A stretch of DNA of 64,000 nt, from NCBI GenBank assembly GCA_917880885.1, contig OU862928.1, forward strand, positions 40,660,962 to 40,724,961, written 5' to 3'. Under the pieces are notes generated by a model. That model had not been told where the DNA came from. It searched no databases and saw only the letters and a list, made by a program, of their open reading frames with translations. Positions 42,501-53,931 of this stretch are shown here, piece after piece. Source of the stretch: Limnephilus marmoratus (lineage: Eukaryota > Arthropoda > Insecta > Trichoptera > Limnephilidae). The position numbers and the translations under genes were made by a program. Each line of letters starts with the position of its first letter. The stretch's first letter is position 1.

Positions 42501-42604
42501 GGTAATATCTTATAATCACGTAGCAGCCAAAAATATGCGTAAAGAAATTGAAGATAATGTTGGTAGTTCTTAGTCGAAAAATCGACAGTTAAATATGACC
42601 GAAG

Positions 42605-42680
42605 GATTTCATTAGCTCAGCGGTCAGAGCAAAGCCCCAGCTAGGCTAAGGTACTACCACTTTTTCGTTAGAGAGTTGGT
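42605..42680 (+). other. tRNA-like box A sequence
   Basis: TTAGCTCAGCGGTCAGAGC is a perfect tRNA D-arm with box A, but no box B follows before a TTTTT run. It is probably a tRNA-derived fragment, not a tRNA gene. Confidence 0.3.
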
Positions 42681-42945
42681 AATTATTATCTTCAATGATT
42701 AAAATGAATGAGTTTGGTATCTGTTTGGTATCGCTCCGTTTTCATGATGTTTTCCAGACACCGTGTACCGCGTCATCTTAGTTGTTGGGTTCGAGCATTG
42801 TCTGTGTGTGAGCAGGGATGCGGAATGGACGGGGTGATACTGACCATTAATTTTCTGCATCGTTTACCAACCAACAGTAACTTAATAATTATTTAATTGT
42901 TTTAGCAGACTGCCAATTAAACCGCTCAGTATATTGACGGCTGTA

Positions 42946-43489
42946 TCTCTACATATTATAAATTATAGTCCTCCGCCGCGTCTGTCTATCTGTTCGCGAT
43001 TAACTCAAAAACTACTGAACGGATTTTCATGCGGTTTTCACCAATAGATAGAGTAGTTCATGAGGAAGGTTTATATAATTTGTCAAGGTTTTGTGTAAAT
43101 TGGTCGAAATATCTCTACACATTAGAAATTAAAGTCCTCCGCCGCGTCTGTCTGTCTGTTTGCGATAAACTCAAAATTACTGAACGGATTTTCATGCGGT
43201 TTTCACCAATTGATAAAGTGATACATGATAAAGGTTTCGGCATATAATTTGTCAAGGTTTTCTGCAAATTGGTTGAAATAATGTAAAATATAAAGGAGAA
43301 TGTCTGTATGTAGTGGACGAGCGGGCTGGAAAGCAGGCGGTGTGGATTTGATTTGTATGCAAATTAACAGATGGCGGTGTGAGTTAATTTATCGACAAAA
43401 AAACACTTGGTTATAAAGGTTGGGTTAAACCATCCGGTATATGGCGTTGTGTTTCGATAGCCACAACAACGCGTGGCCGGGTCAGCTAG
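42946..43489 (+). mobile_element. Helitron E, complete 544 bp, duplicated 5' end
   Basis: It starts A|TCTCTACATATTATAAATT and ends GCGTGGCCGGGTCAGCTAG|T. The first about 165 bp (TCCTCCGCCGCGTCTGTC, CTGAACGGATTTTCATGCGG) are repeated from 43112, so the element has two tandem 5' termini, each preceded by A. It has no helicase gene. Confidence 0.85.
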
Positions 43490-43502
43490 TTTTTCATAAA
43501 GT

Positions 43503-43806
43503 TATATCGTCGGTCTTTTTAGGGAAAGGAAGGGAAGGAAATTTTGGGATGGAAAGTATGAGGGATGGTAGAAATCTGGGCTTTAGTGTGTCCAGGAGAG
43601 ACGGACGTACGAATCTACAAAAGGTCTCCCTCAACAAGCCCGCTAAGCAGTAAGTAGGTAGGCAATAGCATCCGCCACAAAGTCCTACGCAAACCTCAGG
43701 CCATGAACCCAGGCTCCTCTGGTAAGTAAGCAAACGTAGTGAACCACTTGGGGTGACCTACGGCAGGGATGTTGGTTATCCAATAAATATGGCCTCCCAA
43801 ATTGAT
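43503..43806 (-). mobile_element. SINE-J, long subfamily, tail missing
   Basis: The head CAATTTGGGAGGCC, CAAGTGGTTCACTACG, the CCTGAGGTTTGCGTAGG block and GTCCGTCTCTCCTGGACAC are on the minus strand. It is cut next to the end of Helitron E before the hairpin tail. Confidence 0.82.
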
Positions 43807-44014
43807 GGTTTGATAATACCGTTTTATTCCACCAGAGCGCATGAGCGTTGCGACTGTTGCTAGCTGTCAAGTTGGAGTAATAAAAAAAAGTTAAAGAATA
43901 TGTTTATTTTAGTGTTATTATGGACTGCTTTTAAAATGGGATTTATAAAAAAATAAAGTCTGTGAACGACTGAGATCCATTGTTATGAGATAACATAAAC
44001 TTAAATTCTATATT

Positions 44015-44380
44015 CCAATATCCACACTTCGAATAATTTATTTATCATTAGCTGAATCTATTATAAGGTATGGAATCACAGCTTGGGGACTTTCCTTTAA
44101 AACGAATGTAAGTCATGTTCAATCAGTTCAAAATTAATTAGGTGAATTATTAGCTCATACGAACAAAGACATGATGTTCCGTACTATTACCAGAGTCTCA
44201 AAATTCTCTCAGTAAGAGCAATTCTGTACATCATCATATGAATAGCCCTGTATACATATACAGACTGGACCACACTTACAATACTCGCTTTACGTTAAAT
44301 GGAGGACTAATCGTACCTAAGCATTTAAACAAATATGGACAAAGAACATTGGATTACATGATACCTAATTACTAATTTAA
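44015..44380 (+). pseudogene. non-LTR LINE reverse transcriptase fragment
   Basis: One frame reads SLAESIIRYGITAWGLSFKT followed by NVSHVQSVQN. This matches the post-RT (thumb) region where LINE proteins have YG(I/L)xxWG and a basic IQ-N motif. Stops and shifts follow. The clade was not resolved. Confidence 0.65.
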
Positions 44381-46119
44381 GTAAAAACCAATATTATGTT
44401 GAAAAATTAGCTCGCCGAAAGAAATAGTTGGTATTAGAGTCTAACACAAAAAAACCTAACTGCGTAGTTAATTAAAATGAGTTTTATTTTTTATCTTTAA
44501 AGTAAAAGCACCCATTGTCAAACTACTTAAAAGTACTTTATTGGGGCTTTATTTCGATACATTTTTTCCCTGTATAATTGTATATAATAAATGAAAAAAA
44601 GATAATAAGAAAAATCAACATTTCGTGAGATCTACAGTTCACAGAAGGGGAAGATGATGATTAAAGAACATCAGACACGGAAAAGCCAAAATGGTTTCAC
44701 ACTTCTAAAAAATCCTGCTATCAAATTTCAAAGCCTTTCCACGATAATATATTATGATGGATGACCAAATAATTAATGATTGCTTAACTTTTCAGAATAA
44801 CAAATCAAAGCAAGACCGTGTAAAGTGCCGTATTGCGAGCTCAGATCGATCGTAAATAACAATCAATGTAATACGATACCATACCGCAAGCATTTACACT
44901 CAATAAATCAATATAAATAAGCATACCTTTCTTAAATAATATGTACGTAAATCATTTTTGAAAACAGCCATAAAAAACGATAAAATAATATCGACGCGCC
45001 TTCATTGGGGAATGTAAAAACTTTCTTCTGCGACTGCGCGAGCATTCGAATCAAAATGGCCGCTGCCAATCAGCTGTTAATTACAAATGGAAAAAAAATA
45101 TCACAAAATTATAATCTTATTTAACATTTTTGATGGTTTGTCGGCTTTAAATTGCAGATTACCGCGTTTAAAATGTCGTGTGCATATAGATTAATTTAAA
45201 TTAAAAGATTTTATGTATGTTTTCAACCTTTTTTATGCGTTTTTATCGGCACTTCTGTCATCTCGCATACATGAATGTGAAAATAGAGTGTCGTCGCGAA
45301 TCGCAGAGCCGTCTCGTATAATTTATTTTATTTCTTTAACGGGAGAGCAGCCTTTGAGGTTGGTGAAAATATTCAGCGATGAGTCTGTCGAATTTGCATA
45401 AATATAATTTGTTTGCAAATAGCGTAGGAGTTTATTTGCATATAACATGATTCGGGGTTTCGGTACGTTGGAAGAATAATATAGAACATTGGGGCGAATA
45501 ACGGAGACGTTTGTGGAATCTTTTCGACAAGTTGCTCCTATTTTTTTGGCTGTGGATTTCACCATAACAATTTTAGGTCACCTTGAAGATTCATGCGAAG
45601 ATAAACAAGTAAATGGAATGTTAATGTGTTGATGTTATTTGTAAAGAGTTGAATTCAAGGCCGTTACGTTTAAAAATGCCCTAAGCGAATTGAAATTGAA
45701 AAATGACAATGTTTGACGTAGAGAGAAAACTTAATGCTATAGATACGAGAAACCTATGAATGATAAAATAAATAAGGTTGCTGAAGCAGATAAACATGAT
45801 TAGAATAACTTGCGTTGTCACTGAGTTTTCTTTCAGGATATCAGAAATTGAGTTTATCAGAATTGCTATATGAATAAAAAGATTAGAGAATGCTAGGCCG
45901 ATGTAAGCGTGATGAATAAGAACAAGAGAGGGGGCGCTCAAATGGTTTGGAATATGGAGCAGATGAATGGAGAAAAAAAGAAAAGTCTATGGCGCATTAG
46001 TGGATGGAATAAAATGTGGAGGACGCCACAGAGAGAAAGGGTGAAACCCATTATGAATAATAATAATGAATTAAAGGGTGAAATAACGAATGATAGAGGA
46101 ATTGAAATGAATGAGTGAA
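44381..46119. other. unassigned stretch; CpG-rich spot near 45000-45090
   Basis: GCGACTGCGCGAGCATTCG and CAAAATGGCCGCTGCC (YY1-like) lie at about 45030-45065. Several frames of 60-86 codons are unassigned. No repeat partner was seen. Confidence 0.4.
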
Positions 46120-46740
46120 TGTATCAATGAATTAACGATTCAATCCATTAATGAATCAATGAATCGATGAATTGATGGATCGATGGATCGATGAATAAAT
46201 GAATCGATGAATCAATGAATCAAATTGGGAGGCGGGAATGGGTACCGCCGCCCCGGGAACCTTTATTAGATAACCAACACCTCTGCCATAGGTCACCCCA
46301 AGTGGTTCGCTACGTTTGGTGATTTAGCAGGGGTGCCCGGGTTCATGGGGTGAGGTTTGTCTAGGTCTTGGAGGCGGATGACCAGGACACACTGAACCCC
46401 AGATTCCTACCCACCCCTTAAACCCTCTTCCTTCCCAGAACTCTCCCCTCCTTCATTTCCTTAAAAAACCCTCCAAACAGCATCCCCAAAGATGACATAG
46501 GCCCTGAGGGAAATTATTTTCCTCAGGGCCTCCTGTGTGGAGCTCAAGTAAATAAAAAAAATCAAGATTTAACGAATCAACGAAACAATGAAATGATGAA
46601 TCAATGAATCAATGAATTAATGAATCAATGAATCAATGAATCAATGAATCAACGAATCAACGAAACAATGAAATTATGTATCAATGAAACAATGAATCGA
46701 TGAATGAATGAATGAACCAATCAATCGATAAATCAATAAT
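46120..46740 (+). repeat. AATGAATC octamer array split by SINE-J
   Basis: The imperfect (AATGAATC)n array occurs at 46120-46226 and 46561-46740, with a SINE-J in between. Confidence 0.88.
46227..46560 (+). mobile_element. SINE-J, short subfamily
   Basis: This is a full-length short form starting TTGGGAGGCGGGAATGGG and ending CTCCTGTGTGGAGCTCAAGT plus A-rich sequence. It is inserted in an octamer array. The nested tail hairpins are perfect at the inner stem. Confidence 0.9.
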
Positions 46741-47684
46741 AATAAAAACTTTATGGTAAGAAATTTACAATATTAATTAAAAATACACATTAACCATATA
46801 CAGTGAACATTATTTCATAAATTAGACAAGTAATTACATAAAATTAACAACAGAAATATTATATATATTTGCATATTTTTTAAAAAGAAAGACGAACATT
46901 CAGGTTACGAATAACCTGACAATATTTAAAATCTTCTACTTCTATCACATTAAGCGGAAAATGTTGCTTGTGTCGTAATGGAGGACTTAGCCAGCAAGAA
47001 ATTGAACACATGACGCCTGGGTAGGACCTAGACACGATGCCAACTCAGCCACTATCTGGAAGAATGTTATTAAGTCGTGCCTCAAGGCATCTAAAGTTTC
47101 GTTGACCAAGAGTGGTATGCGTTGCGGAAATTTGGGGTAGATCAATAAAACAATGAAGGTAGTCAGAATTGCCACAAATAATCTTATCTCAAAATTAAAA
47201 ATCACTGAGCAGTGTCATTCCACAAATAAAAGGTAACGACAAGTTATGTAATATAAAATTCTATTTTTTTAACACGTGGTCATAATAATAATTTATTAAG
47301 ACACATCGCAAAAATGTATTCACTGGAACAATTAAGATTAGCTATTGTGTATCGGACAACAAAAAAGACGATTCTCAATAACGCGATAGATGAGTGAAGA
47401 ATGAGTCGAGATTGGCACAGATAATATAACCGAGGAAACCATGACAATGGATTGGTAATTAACTTGTAGTCATAATAATTAATGATGTGTCCGGATTCGT
47501 ATATGAAGATTGATTGTTTATTGTTGGCAGTCTAGTTTATCTTGGTTTCCATGGTTTTGTAGCATTTGACAATGATGCAAAATAATTGCAAAACTAATGG
47601 TCAGGTTGAATGCTATTTTTTTATTTAAATTTGGTCGTGTTTGGAAAACGTAATATGTAATTAAGGCCAGGGAAAGTAAACTAA
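46741..47684. other. no recognised feature
   Basis: A TCAGGTTACGAATAACCTGA palindrome lies near 46900. Nothing else was supported. Confidence 0.45.
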
Positions 47685-48945
47685 CCAACTAACCACCACG
47701 CTAATTTTCCGCAGGTGTAGGCAGAGAGGACAGACCACCAAATAACTCGGTCTTGGCACACACTCCTTGCCTCGTTCACATTTATACATCTCATACACAC
47801 TCTTCTATTATTCTGACTTTTGACATGGCCTGACTCAAGTATCTGATTCACTTGATCGTGCCATGTCTACCTCGGGCGTCTCCGCCTTCTTCTTCCATTC
47901 ACACTTGCTTCATATATTCTTCACACACTATTTTCTTCTCTCATTTGCTCTACATGCCCAAACCATCTGAGGGTAGGTACCTTTCTTAATGCAGCGGCAA
48001 GGCTCATAACCGGAGTTCCTAAATATTCACACATTTCAGAACACCTTCGTAACCTTCACTGGCTCAAGTGTCCTGAAAGAATCCAGTACAAGTTGTGCTG
48101 GATGGTGTTTAAATCGATCAATGAAATGGCCCCACCTTACATCTCTGAACTATGTGTTCCCGAAAATACTGGTCCGAGGCAGTCAACACTTAGATCAGCA
48201 ACCTCATCAGCTACAGGCAAACTAATGGAACCTAAACGCAAGCCAAATACTAAATTTGGAGATCGCGCTTTCGGAGTATCTGGGCCGAAGGCTTGGAATA
48301 AACCCCCTCCGAAACTTAGATGCATAACAAGCCCAACAGAATTTAGGTCCAAATTAAAATCCTACCTTTTTGGGCTCTCATACCCTTAAATAAAAATACC
48401 TATCTGAGAGTATCATAAAATTTTACTTTTGTTTTCAAAGTGCGCTCACTACAAAACATATTATGTATTATTCTATCTTCTTACTTCTTCTGGCGCTAAT
48501 CTTAATCTAATTGTAAATATGTATGTTATTAAGTCACTTGCTTTAGGTTAGCATTTATATGGCTTAGTCTTAAGTCACTAGCTAAGTCTTAGATGTAAGT
48601 CAGTAGTTATAATTGTAAATCTTAATTGTAAGCCAGTAAAATAAGTCTCTAGCTATAAGTCTTAAATCTTAATTATAAGCCAGTAAAATTAGTCTCTAGC
48701 TATAAGTCTTAGATGTAAGTCACTAGTTATAATTGTAAATCTTAGTTGTAAATCAGTAATATTAATTCCTTTAAATACTTATTTGTACAGCGCCCTTGAG
48801 GTGATTTTTCACAAAAACTGCGCTATATAACTTAGCCAAATATTATTATTATTATTAATCTTACTCATTATGCTTACATTAGCCTTACATTCTTTGCGGA
48901 TATCCACATTTCTCACACGATCATACATGGTTTTGTCAAACATCG
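47685..48945 (-). pseudogene. RTE-B LINE fragment interrupted by an L2 LINE
   Basis: Pieces 47685-47987 and 48872-48945 on the minus strand join into the sequence seen uninterrupted at 61430-61815 (MYDRVRNVEIRKECK side on the right, the CGGAAAATTAGCG end on the left). Confidence 0.85.
47988..48871 (+). pseudogene. L2/CR1-clade LINE, 3' end, inserted in RTE-B
   Basis: It encodes MCWMVFKSINEMAPPYISEL and FGDRAFGVSGPKAWNKPPPK and ends FGLSYP. Upstream, AARLITGVPKYSHISEHLRN is in the same sense. The UTR ends CAGCGCCCTTGAGGTGATTT, GCGCTATATAACTTAGCC, then ATTATTATTATT. It is nearly identical in protein to 37190-38090. Confidence 0.9.
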
Positions 48946-49084
48946 GTAAAGAAAAATTGAATGAATTATACAGGTGTTATGGAACAAAAATATGTTACCC
49001 TTGCTGTTCAATTATTGAAGTTGGTGATAGCAAGAGAAGTGGAGGTTGAAGAGGTCCAGAAGATTTTCTTAGATGAACCCTCAT

Positions 49085-49665
49085 TGCCTTTGAATTAATG
49101 AACCAATTAATCAATGGATCAATGAATCAATGAATCAATGAATCAATGAATCAATGAATCAATGAATCAATGAATTAATGAATCAATGAATCAATGAATC
49201 AATGAATCAATGAATCAATGAATCAATGAATCAATGAATCAATGAATCAATGATACAATGAATCAATGAATCAATAAATCAATGAATCAATGGTTCAATG
49301 AATCAATGGATCAATAAATCAATGTGTCAATGAATCAATGTATCAAGGAATCAATCAATAAATGAATCAATGAATCAATAAATCAATGTGTCAATGAATC
49401 AAGGAATCAATCAATCAATGAATCAATAAATCATTGAATCAATGAATAAATTAATCAATAAAAAAGGCGCACAAGAGGATGGAAGAAAAAATAGGGGATA
49501 ACACAAAGAGAAAGGGTGAAATCGATTACACACGAATTGAAATGAAACAATGAATTAATGATTCGATGAATCAATGAATCAATGAATCAGTGAATCAATG
49601 AATCAGTGAATTGGTGTATCAGTGAATCAATTAAATAAGTAATCAATGAAGCAATGGACAGAAGC
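49085..49665 (+). repeat. AATCAATG octamer array
   Basis: A long (AATCAATG)n run with single-base variants extends to about 49450 and again from 49545, with about 90 bp of unique DNA between. Confidence 0.92.
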
Positions 49666-49691
49666 CCAAGGCTTTAGACCGTTCGGTCAAC

Positions 49692-50045
49692 ACAATTTGG
49701 GAGGCCGGTGTGAGAACCATTTATTGAGTAACCAACACCTCTGCCGTAGGTCACCCTAAGAGGTGTGTTCATGTCTTAGCGGTGAATGCGCCTGCCCATT
49801 CGGATCGGGAAGGGCAGGTTGTGGGAGACTCTTTGACCTCTCCAGCTGGTCTCTCTCGTTCCATCCCCTTGCATCGCAGTAGGAGGGATGGATTGATACG
49901 TCCGTCACTCCTGGACACATTGACCCCCAGATTACTACCCAACGATCATACTTTTTCTTTCCCAGAACGTCCTCTCCTTACTTTGCTTAAAAAGACCCTT
50001 AAGACAACACCCCCAAACATGAAACATGTTGGGTTAATGTAAAAA
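49692..50045 (+). mobile_element. SINE-J, long subfamily
   Basis: AATTTGGGAGGCCGGTG begins it. The long central block (GGATCGGGAAGGGCAGG, CTCTCTCGTTCCATCC, GTCCGTCACTCCTGGACAC) is present. The tail is decayed, and it ends GGGTTAATGTAAAAAACG. Confidence 0.85.
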
Positions 50046-50091
50046 ACGTTTTTTTTCTTCTTTCTTTTTTTTCTTTATATGTTTTTGTGGT

Positions 50092-50194
50092 GTTATGCCG
50101 TGTTGCGCTACCTCCTTTAGCCCATGATTCAGACAGTGTTGCAGTGTCCATCATCAGGGTAGATCATCTGTGGTAGCGCAACCCGGCATAACAC
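50092..50194. repeat. foldback element, right arm mostly deleted
   Basis: The left arm is complete (GTTATGCCGTGTTGCGCTAC to ATCATCAGGGTAGATC), but only the last 24 bp of the right arm remain. Confidence 0.8.
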
Positions 50195-50777
50195 CCCCAA
50201 AAACAAATAAAGAAAATACTTTTGGCCGTGAAAATCTAAGAACGTATCCAAAATACACAGTGTTCGTAAACTTGTAGTACCTACTGTAGTTATAACTGGT
50301 GAATATACTTAACATTCGGAGATGATTTTGTAGATTAACTTTTTTGATTTGAGGTTTCGTTTTCGATTACGTCGAAGCTTTTTTTGTTCTCCATGTGATT
50401 TAGATTAACCAATTTCCCGTCGTTGCACTACGAGTTTCCGGATACCATGTGTTAGCTATATATATGTAGGTCTACGTCCAAAATTCTAGAGTTGAGCTGA
50501 AGTCAATAAACTTATAAAATATTTATTTTCTCACGACTCTTTATGACCGTAATCCGAACACACAGATTAATTAAAACTTAAAGACCCCATTACCCACTCA
50601 GATTAGCCCAAAACAATACATAAATTCAACAGCGCCGAGCTAATTTAAACCACTAAACATATTAATTTCTGGTAACAAAAAGCCGTTATATTTTATATCG
50701 TTCTTTTGTTACATGGAGCAATATATTTCAAATAAGGAATGCAATATAAAATATAGTAAACATATTTATTTCTGACT
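50195..50777. other. no recognised feature
   Basis: AT-rich, with nothing supported. Confidence 0.5.
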
Positions 50778-51228
50778 GGCGATTACCCGGCATGGGTTAC
50801 AATGCCATTCAATTAAAAAAGTGTTTGTGTTTTAATTCTGGTCGTTGAAGTGCTTTTGGATATATGTTTGTCTGGTGTGTACACGTATAAATCAAAAAGT
50901 TTTCAAGCAAGCCGCATACAGCTGTTCGTATGAGAAGCTTGCATTTTACAAATTTATCCCGTGCTATCCCCTACTGCTAGTATGTCTCCTTTGAAATCTC
51001 TCCCTGTGTCTCTCCCATGTCCCGAACCTCACCTCCTGCGTACCTCTCCCCCTCCCGCGTTTCTCTTCCCATCTACCCCCGCCTTCCCCCATCCCTCTTC
51101 CTCCTCCCGTGAGCCCTCCTCCTTCGTTCCCCTCCTCCCTCCCGGATTCCCCTCCCCCGCTTCCCTCCCTGCCGCTAAACTATATGAAATACACACACTT
51201 TTCAAACCATTTGTGCGCCAACTCCTGT
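50778..51228 (-). mobile_element. Helitron A fragment
   Basis: The minus strand has the purine tract, and its 3' side reads GGCATTGTAACCCATGCCGG then GTAATCGCC, with the CTAG lost. An insertion-like segment separates the terminus from the tract. Confidence 0.68.
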
Positions 51229-51239
51229 AAAATCCGCTA

Positions 51240-51716
51240 CAATGCATTAATGTCTGATCTAAACCTACCACTACTTTCTACCCGGCGTACTATTAATGAC
51301 ATTCTTATACTTTTTAAATTACTGAACAATCTCATAGACTGCCCTCAAATGTTAAGTGTTATAAATATTCGTGTCCCTGTTAAATCAACTCGACTCCACC
51401 ACCTTTTCCACAGTGACAATCATAGCACTAACTATTCCTATCATTCACCGCTAGTGCGTTTTCACCGAACTGCCAATACGTATACAGACCTTTTCGATAT
51501 TTTCAATACCTCACCGTCTTGCATCAAAGCAAAAATAACTAGTTATTTATGTAACTGATATGTTTGTAAAATGATAAATATTTGTTGTACTAATATGCAT
51601 CGTATGTATGTACTGTATGTTATTCTATATATATAATGTTTGTAAATGTTCGATACACCTGTATTATGTATGTTATAGCCCTATGTACGGGCGTTTAAAT
51701 AATAAATAAATAAATA
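51240..51716 (+). pseudogene. Jockey-like LINE, 3' end
   Basis: The frame reads LPLLSTRRTINDILILFKLL, NNLIDCPQML and HSTNYSYHSPLVRFHRTANT and ends at a stop near 51558. The 3' UTR includes TATAGCCCTATGTACGGGCG and ends in AATAATAAATAAATAAATAT. A 91-bp copy of this tail is at 29022-29112. It is 5'-truncated, with the RT core missing. Confidence 0.85.
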
Positions 51717-51749
51717 TTTAATACAAATATTATAAAGCCAAACTTACCA

Positions 51750-52080
51750 TCTTACATATAAAAATCTCGTGTCACGGTGTTTGTCGTTGCACTCTTCCGA
51801 AACGGCTTGACCGATTTTTATGATATTTTTTAATGTATATTTGGTAGATATGAGAACAGGTTTTAATGTATATTTCACAACTCTGGATGATTAGTGTGAC
51901 CCTATCCAGAAAAAAAATCAATTTTTTTGTCAAAATTTATTATTTGGCATTAAAAATACTTATAACTATAGTTTTATATAGTAATCTTCACGGACATGCT
52001 CACAACAAACCACCAGAGTTTCATCGCAATTGGATGTTATAGGAAATAATAAGAAACAAACAAAGAAACATTCGTTTTTA
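51750..52080 (+). mobile_element. Helitron B, 5' end
   Basis: A|TCTTACATATAAAAATCTCG starts it, then CGAAACGGCTTGACCGATTT and TATTTGGTAGATATGAGAAC as in the complete copy at 10610. The 3' terminus was not found. Confidence 0.78.
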
Positions 52081-53845
52081 TATATTAAGAGGGACCAGGG
52101 CGCCGAGAAATTTGAATAATAAGGTATTTAACCAAAGTGTTGCTGTCGCTGTCGCCTTTACTCCCCCCAAATACAAAACGAAAGGGGCAAATGCACCTCA
52201 GGCTGATAATTCCTAAATAAAATCGTCAAAGGTTTTGTATTTTGTTTTTCACCTCCAAAACTGGACCTTTTAAACGATTTTTTGTACCACCAGTATGAGA
52301 AAAATTATCCTATGTCTTTACGTTTTTTTTTTAATACGTTGTCTAGTTTGTATAATGAAGGTCTGTTGATGACGTTCAAACCTGGGAATTTTAACCATTT
52401 TTGGAGGGTCCCAACTCCTATAAGAAGTAACTTATAAAAAAAAGCACAACGTAGCGACAACCTAGTCGTCGATATCCAATGACGTTATATAAATAAATAG
52501 ACTCGCCATAGTCTCATATACTCACAATATAATGTGGAAAGTAAGGAACACTCTTTTGTTTTCAGCGATTTTCAGTATAATTTCTTAATTCAAAAGTTTA
52601 TTCCTGTGTGATAAAGATAGACAATCAAATAATGCGTGAGTATGAATGACATGAATATATGAGCGGGCGGCGTATTGTTGCTTGTCACATTTTGATGGAA
52701 CGTTCGCTGTCTCCTTTTCTTGAGGCCCACTAGAATAAAAGGTCCGGCTGCCAGTCGGAGTTTGATATGTCGAGCTATGCAATAAATACAATAGGGCAAC
52801 GACAGTTTTCAAATGGTGGCGATTGTCATCAATACTTGTTAAAACTACTGATTTATGTGTTGTTTTACCGCAAGCAAACAAATAAACAGAGTGTTTAGGC
52901 TGATTAGTCTACTTTAAAACAGTTAAGTTTACTTAGCAACAGAAATTTGGCTGTTGCGCGTCCAGACCCTTTACTTTAGTAGGACTTGAATTTTCTCTAA
53001 TGACGTGTAAAACCGCGAGCGGGAAACATAAAAATTAATTGTAATATTTATAATAATCGATAATATTAAGTAATTTGCGTGTACTTACAAATGAAATGTT
53101 ATTCATTCGCCTTTACTATTATTTGCCGTGTAATTGAAACATTTTCTCATCACACAGGAGGGCATTTTGGCACTTTTTAAAATGCAATTTACTTACTGGT
53201 AAGTGCTGGTAAGACGCAACCTTACTCGACGCGTAGCAGTTTAGTACTAAAGTACTAGATATCGAGAACGGTGCAATTGTCTTGTTCTTGTCTTCCCACT
53301 TTGAGATTTCTACCCCTCGTCTAATAGTATGTAACGTCATATCTGTCATATCTATATTATTCTAAAAAAACATTTCCATTAGTATCGAAATCCGGAATTA
53401 AATTAGGGAATACGTTTGTATGGACCAAAAGCGCCGCATGGTTTTCTCTTAATAAGATAATTGATGCGAAATACAAAACAAAACATACTGAGCATATTAA
53501 AAAAAAATCAGTTATATTTTATGCATAATTTATTAGTGTTTCTAGAATAAGATGTTTCACGTAGAAAGGAGATGCAAGATAGTTCTTTTGATTATTCTTA
53601 TTTTATATGAAAACATGTTTACGTATAATTGTTTAATGTTTTGAAGACTGACTGAGCAAGTGTGTCAAATATTACATATTTAATTTGAACCGGTAGATGT
53701 GGAATAACCTACCTAAAAGTGACTAGTCAGAGATTATTGACTCGATGTTTTTTCGTTGAAGTTAGGTACAGAGTTATTTATAGATTTTCAAAACTTTGGT
53801 GAATGTCAATTGTGTTAGGCGCGCATTTCCGGCTGTTCACCGGTG
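52081..53845. other. unassigned stretch
   Basis: Two overlapping minus frames of 98 and 69 codons (52585-52881) and a 76-codon frame (53119-53349) have no recognisable product. No repeat partner was seen in the window. It is a plausible place for single-copy intron or regulatory DNA. Confidence 0.4.
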
Positions 53846-53931
53846 CCGTTTGGTGTCTTAGCAGGGGTGACCGGATTCATGGGGTGAGGTTTATCCGGGT
53901 CTTGGCAGTGGATGCATGTGCCCATCAGCTA

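Noticed and set aside
49085..49665. Telomere- or centromere-type array
   Set aside because: The octamer run is short, imperfect and surrounded by ordinary dispersed repeats; it is a simple microsatellite.
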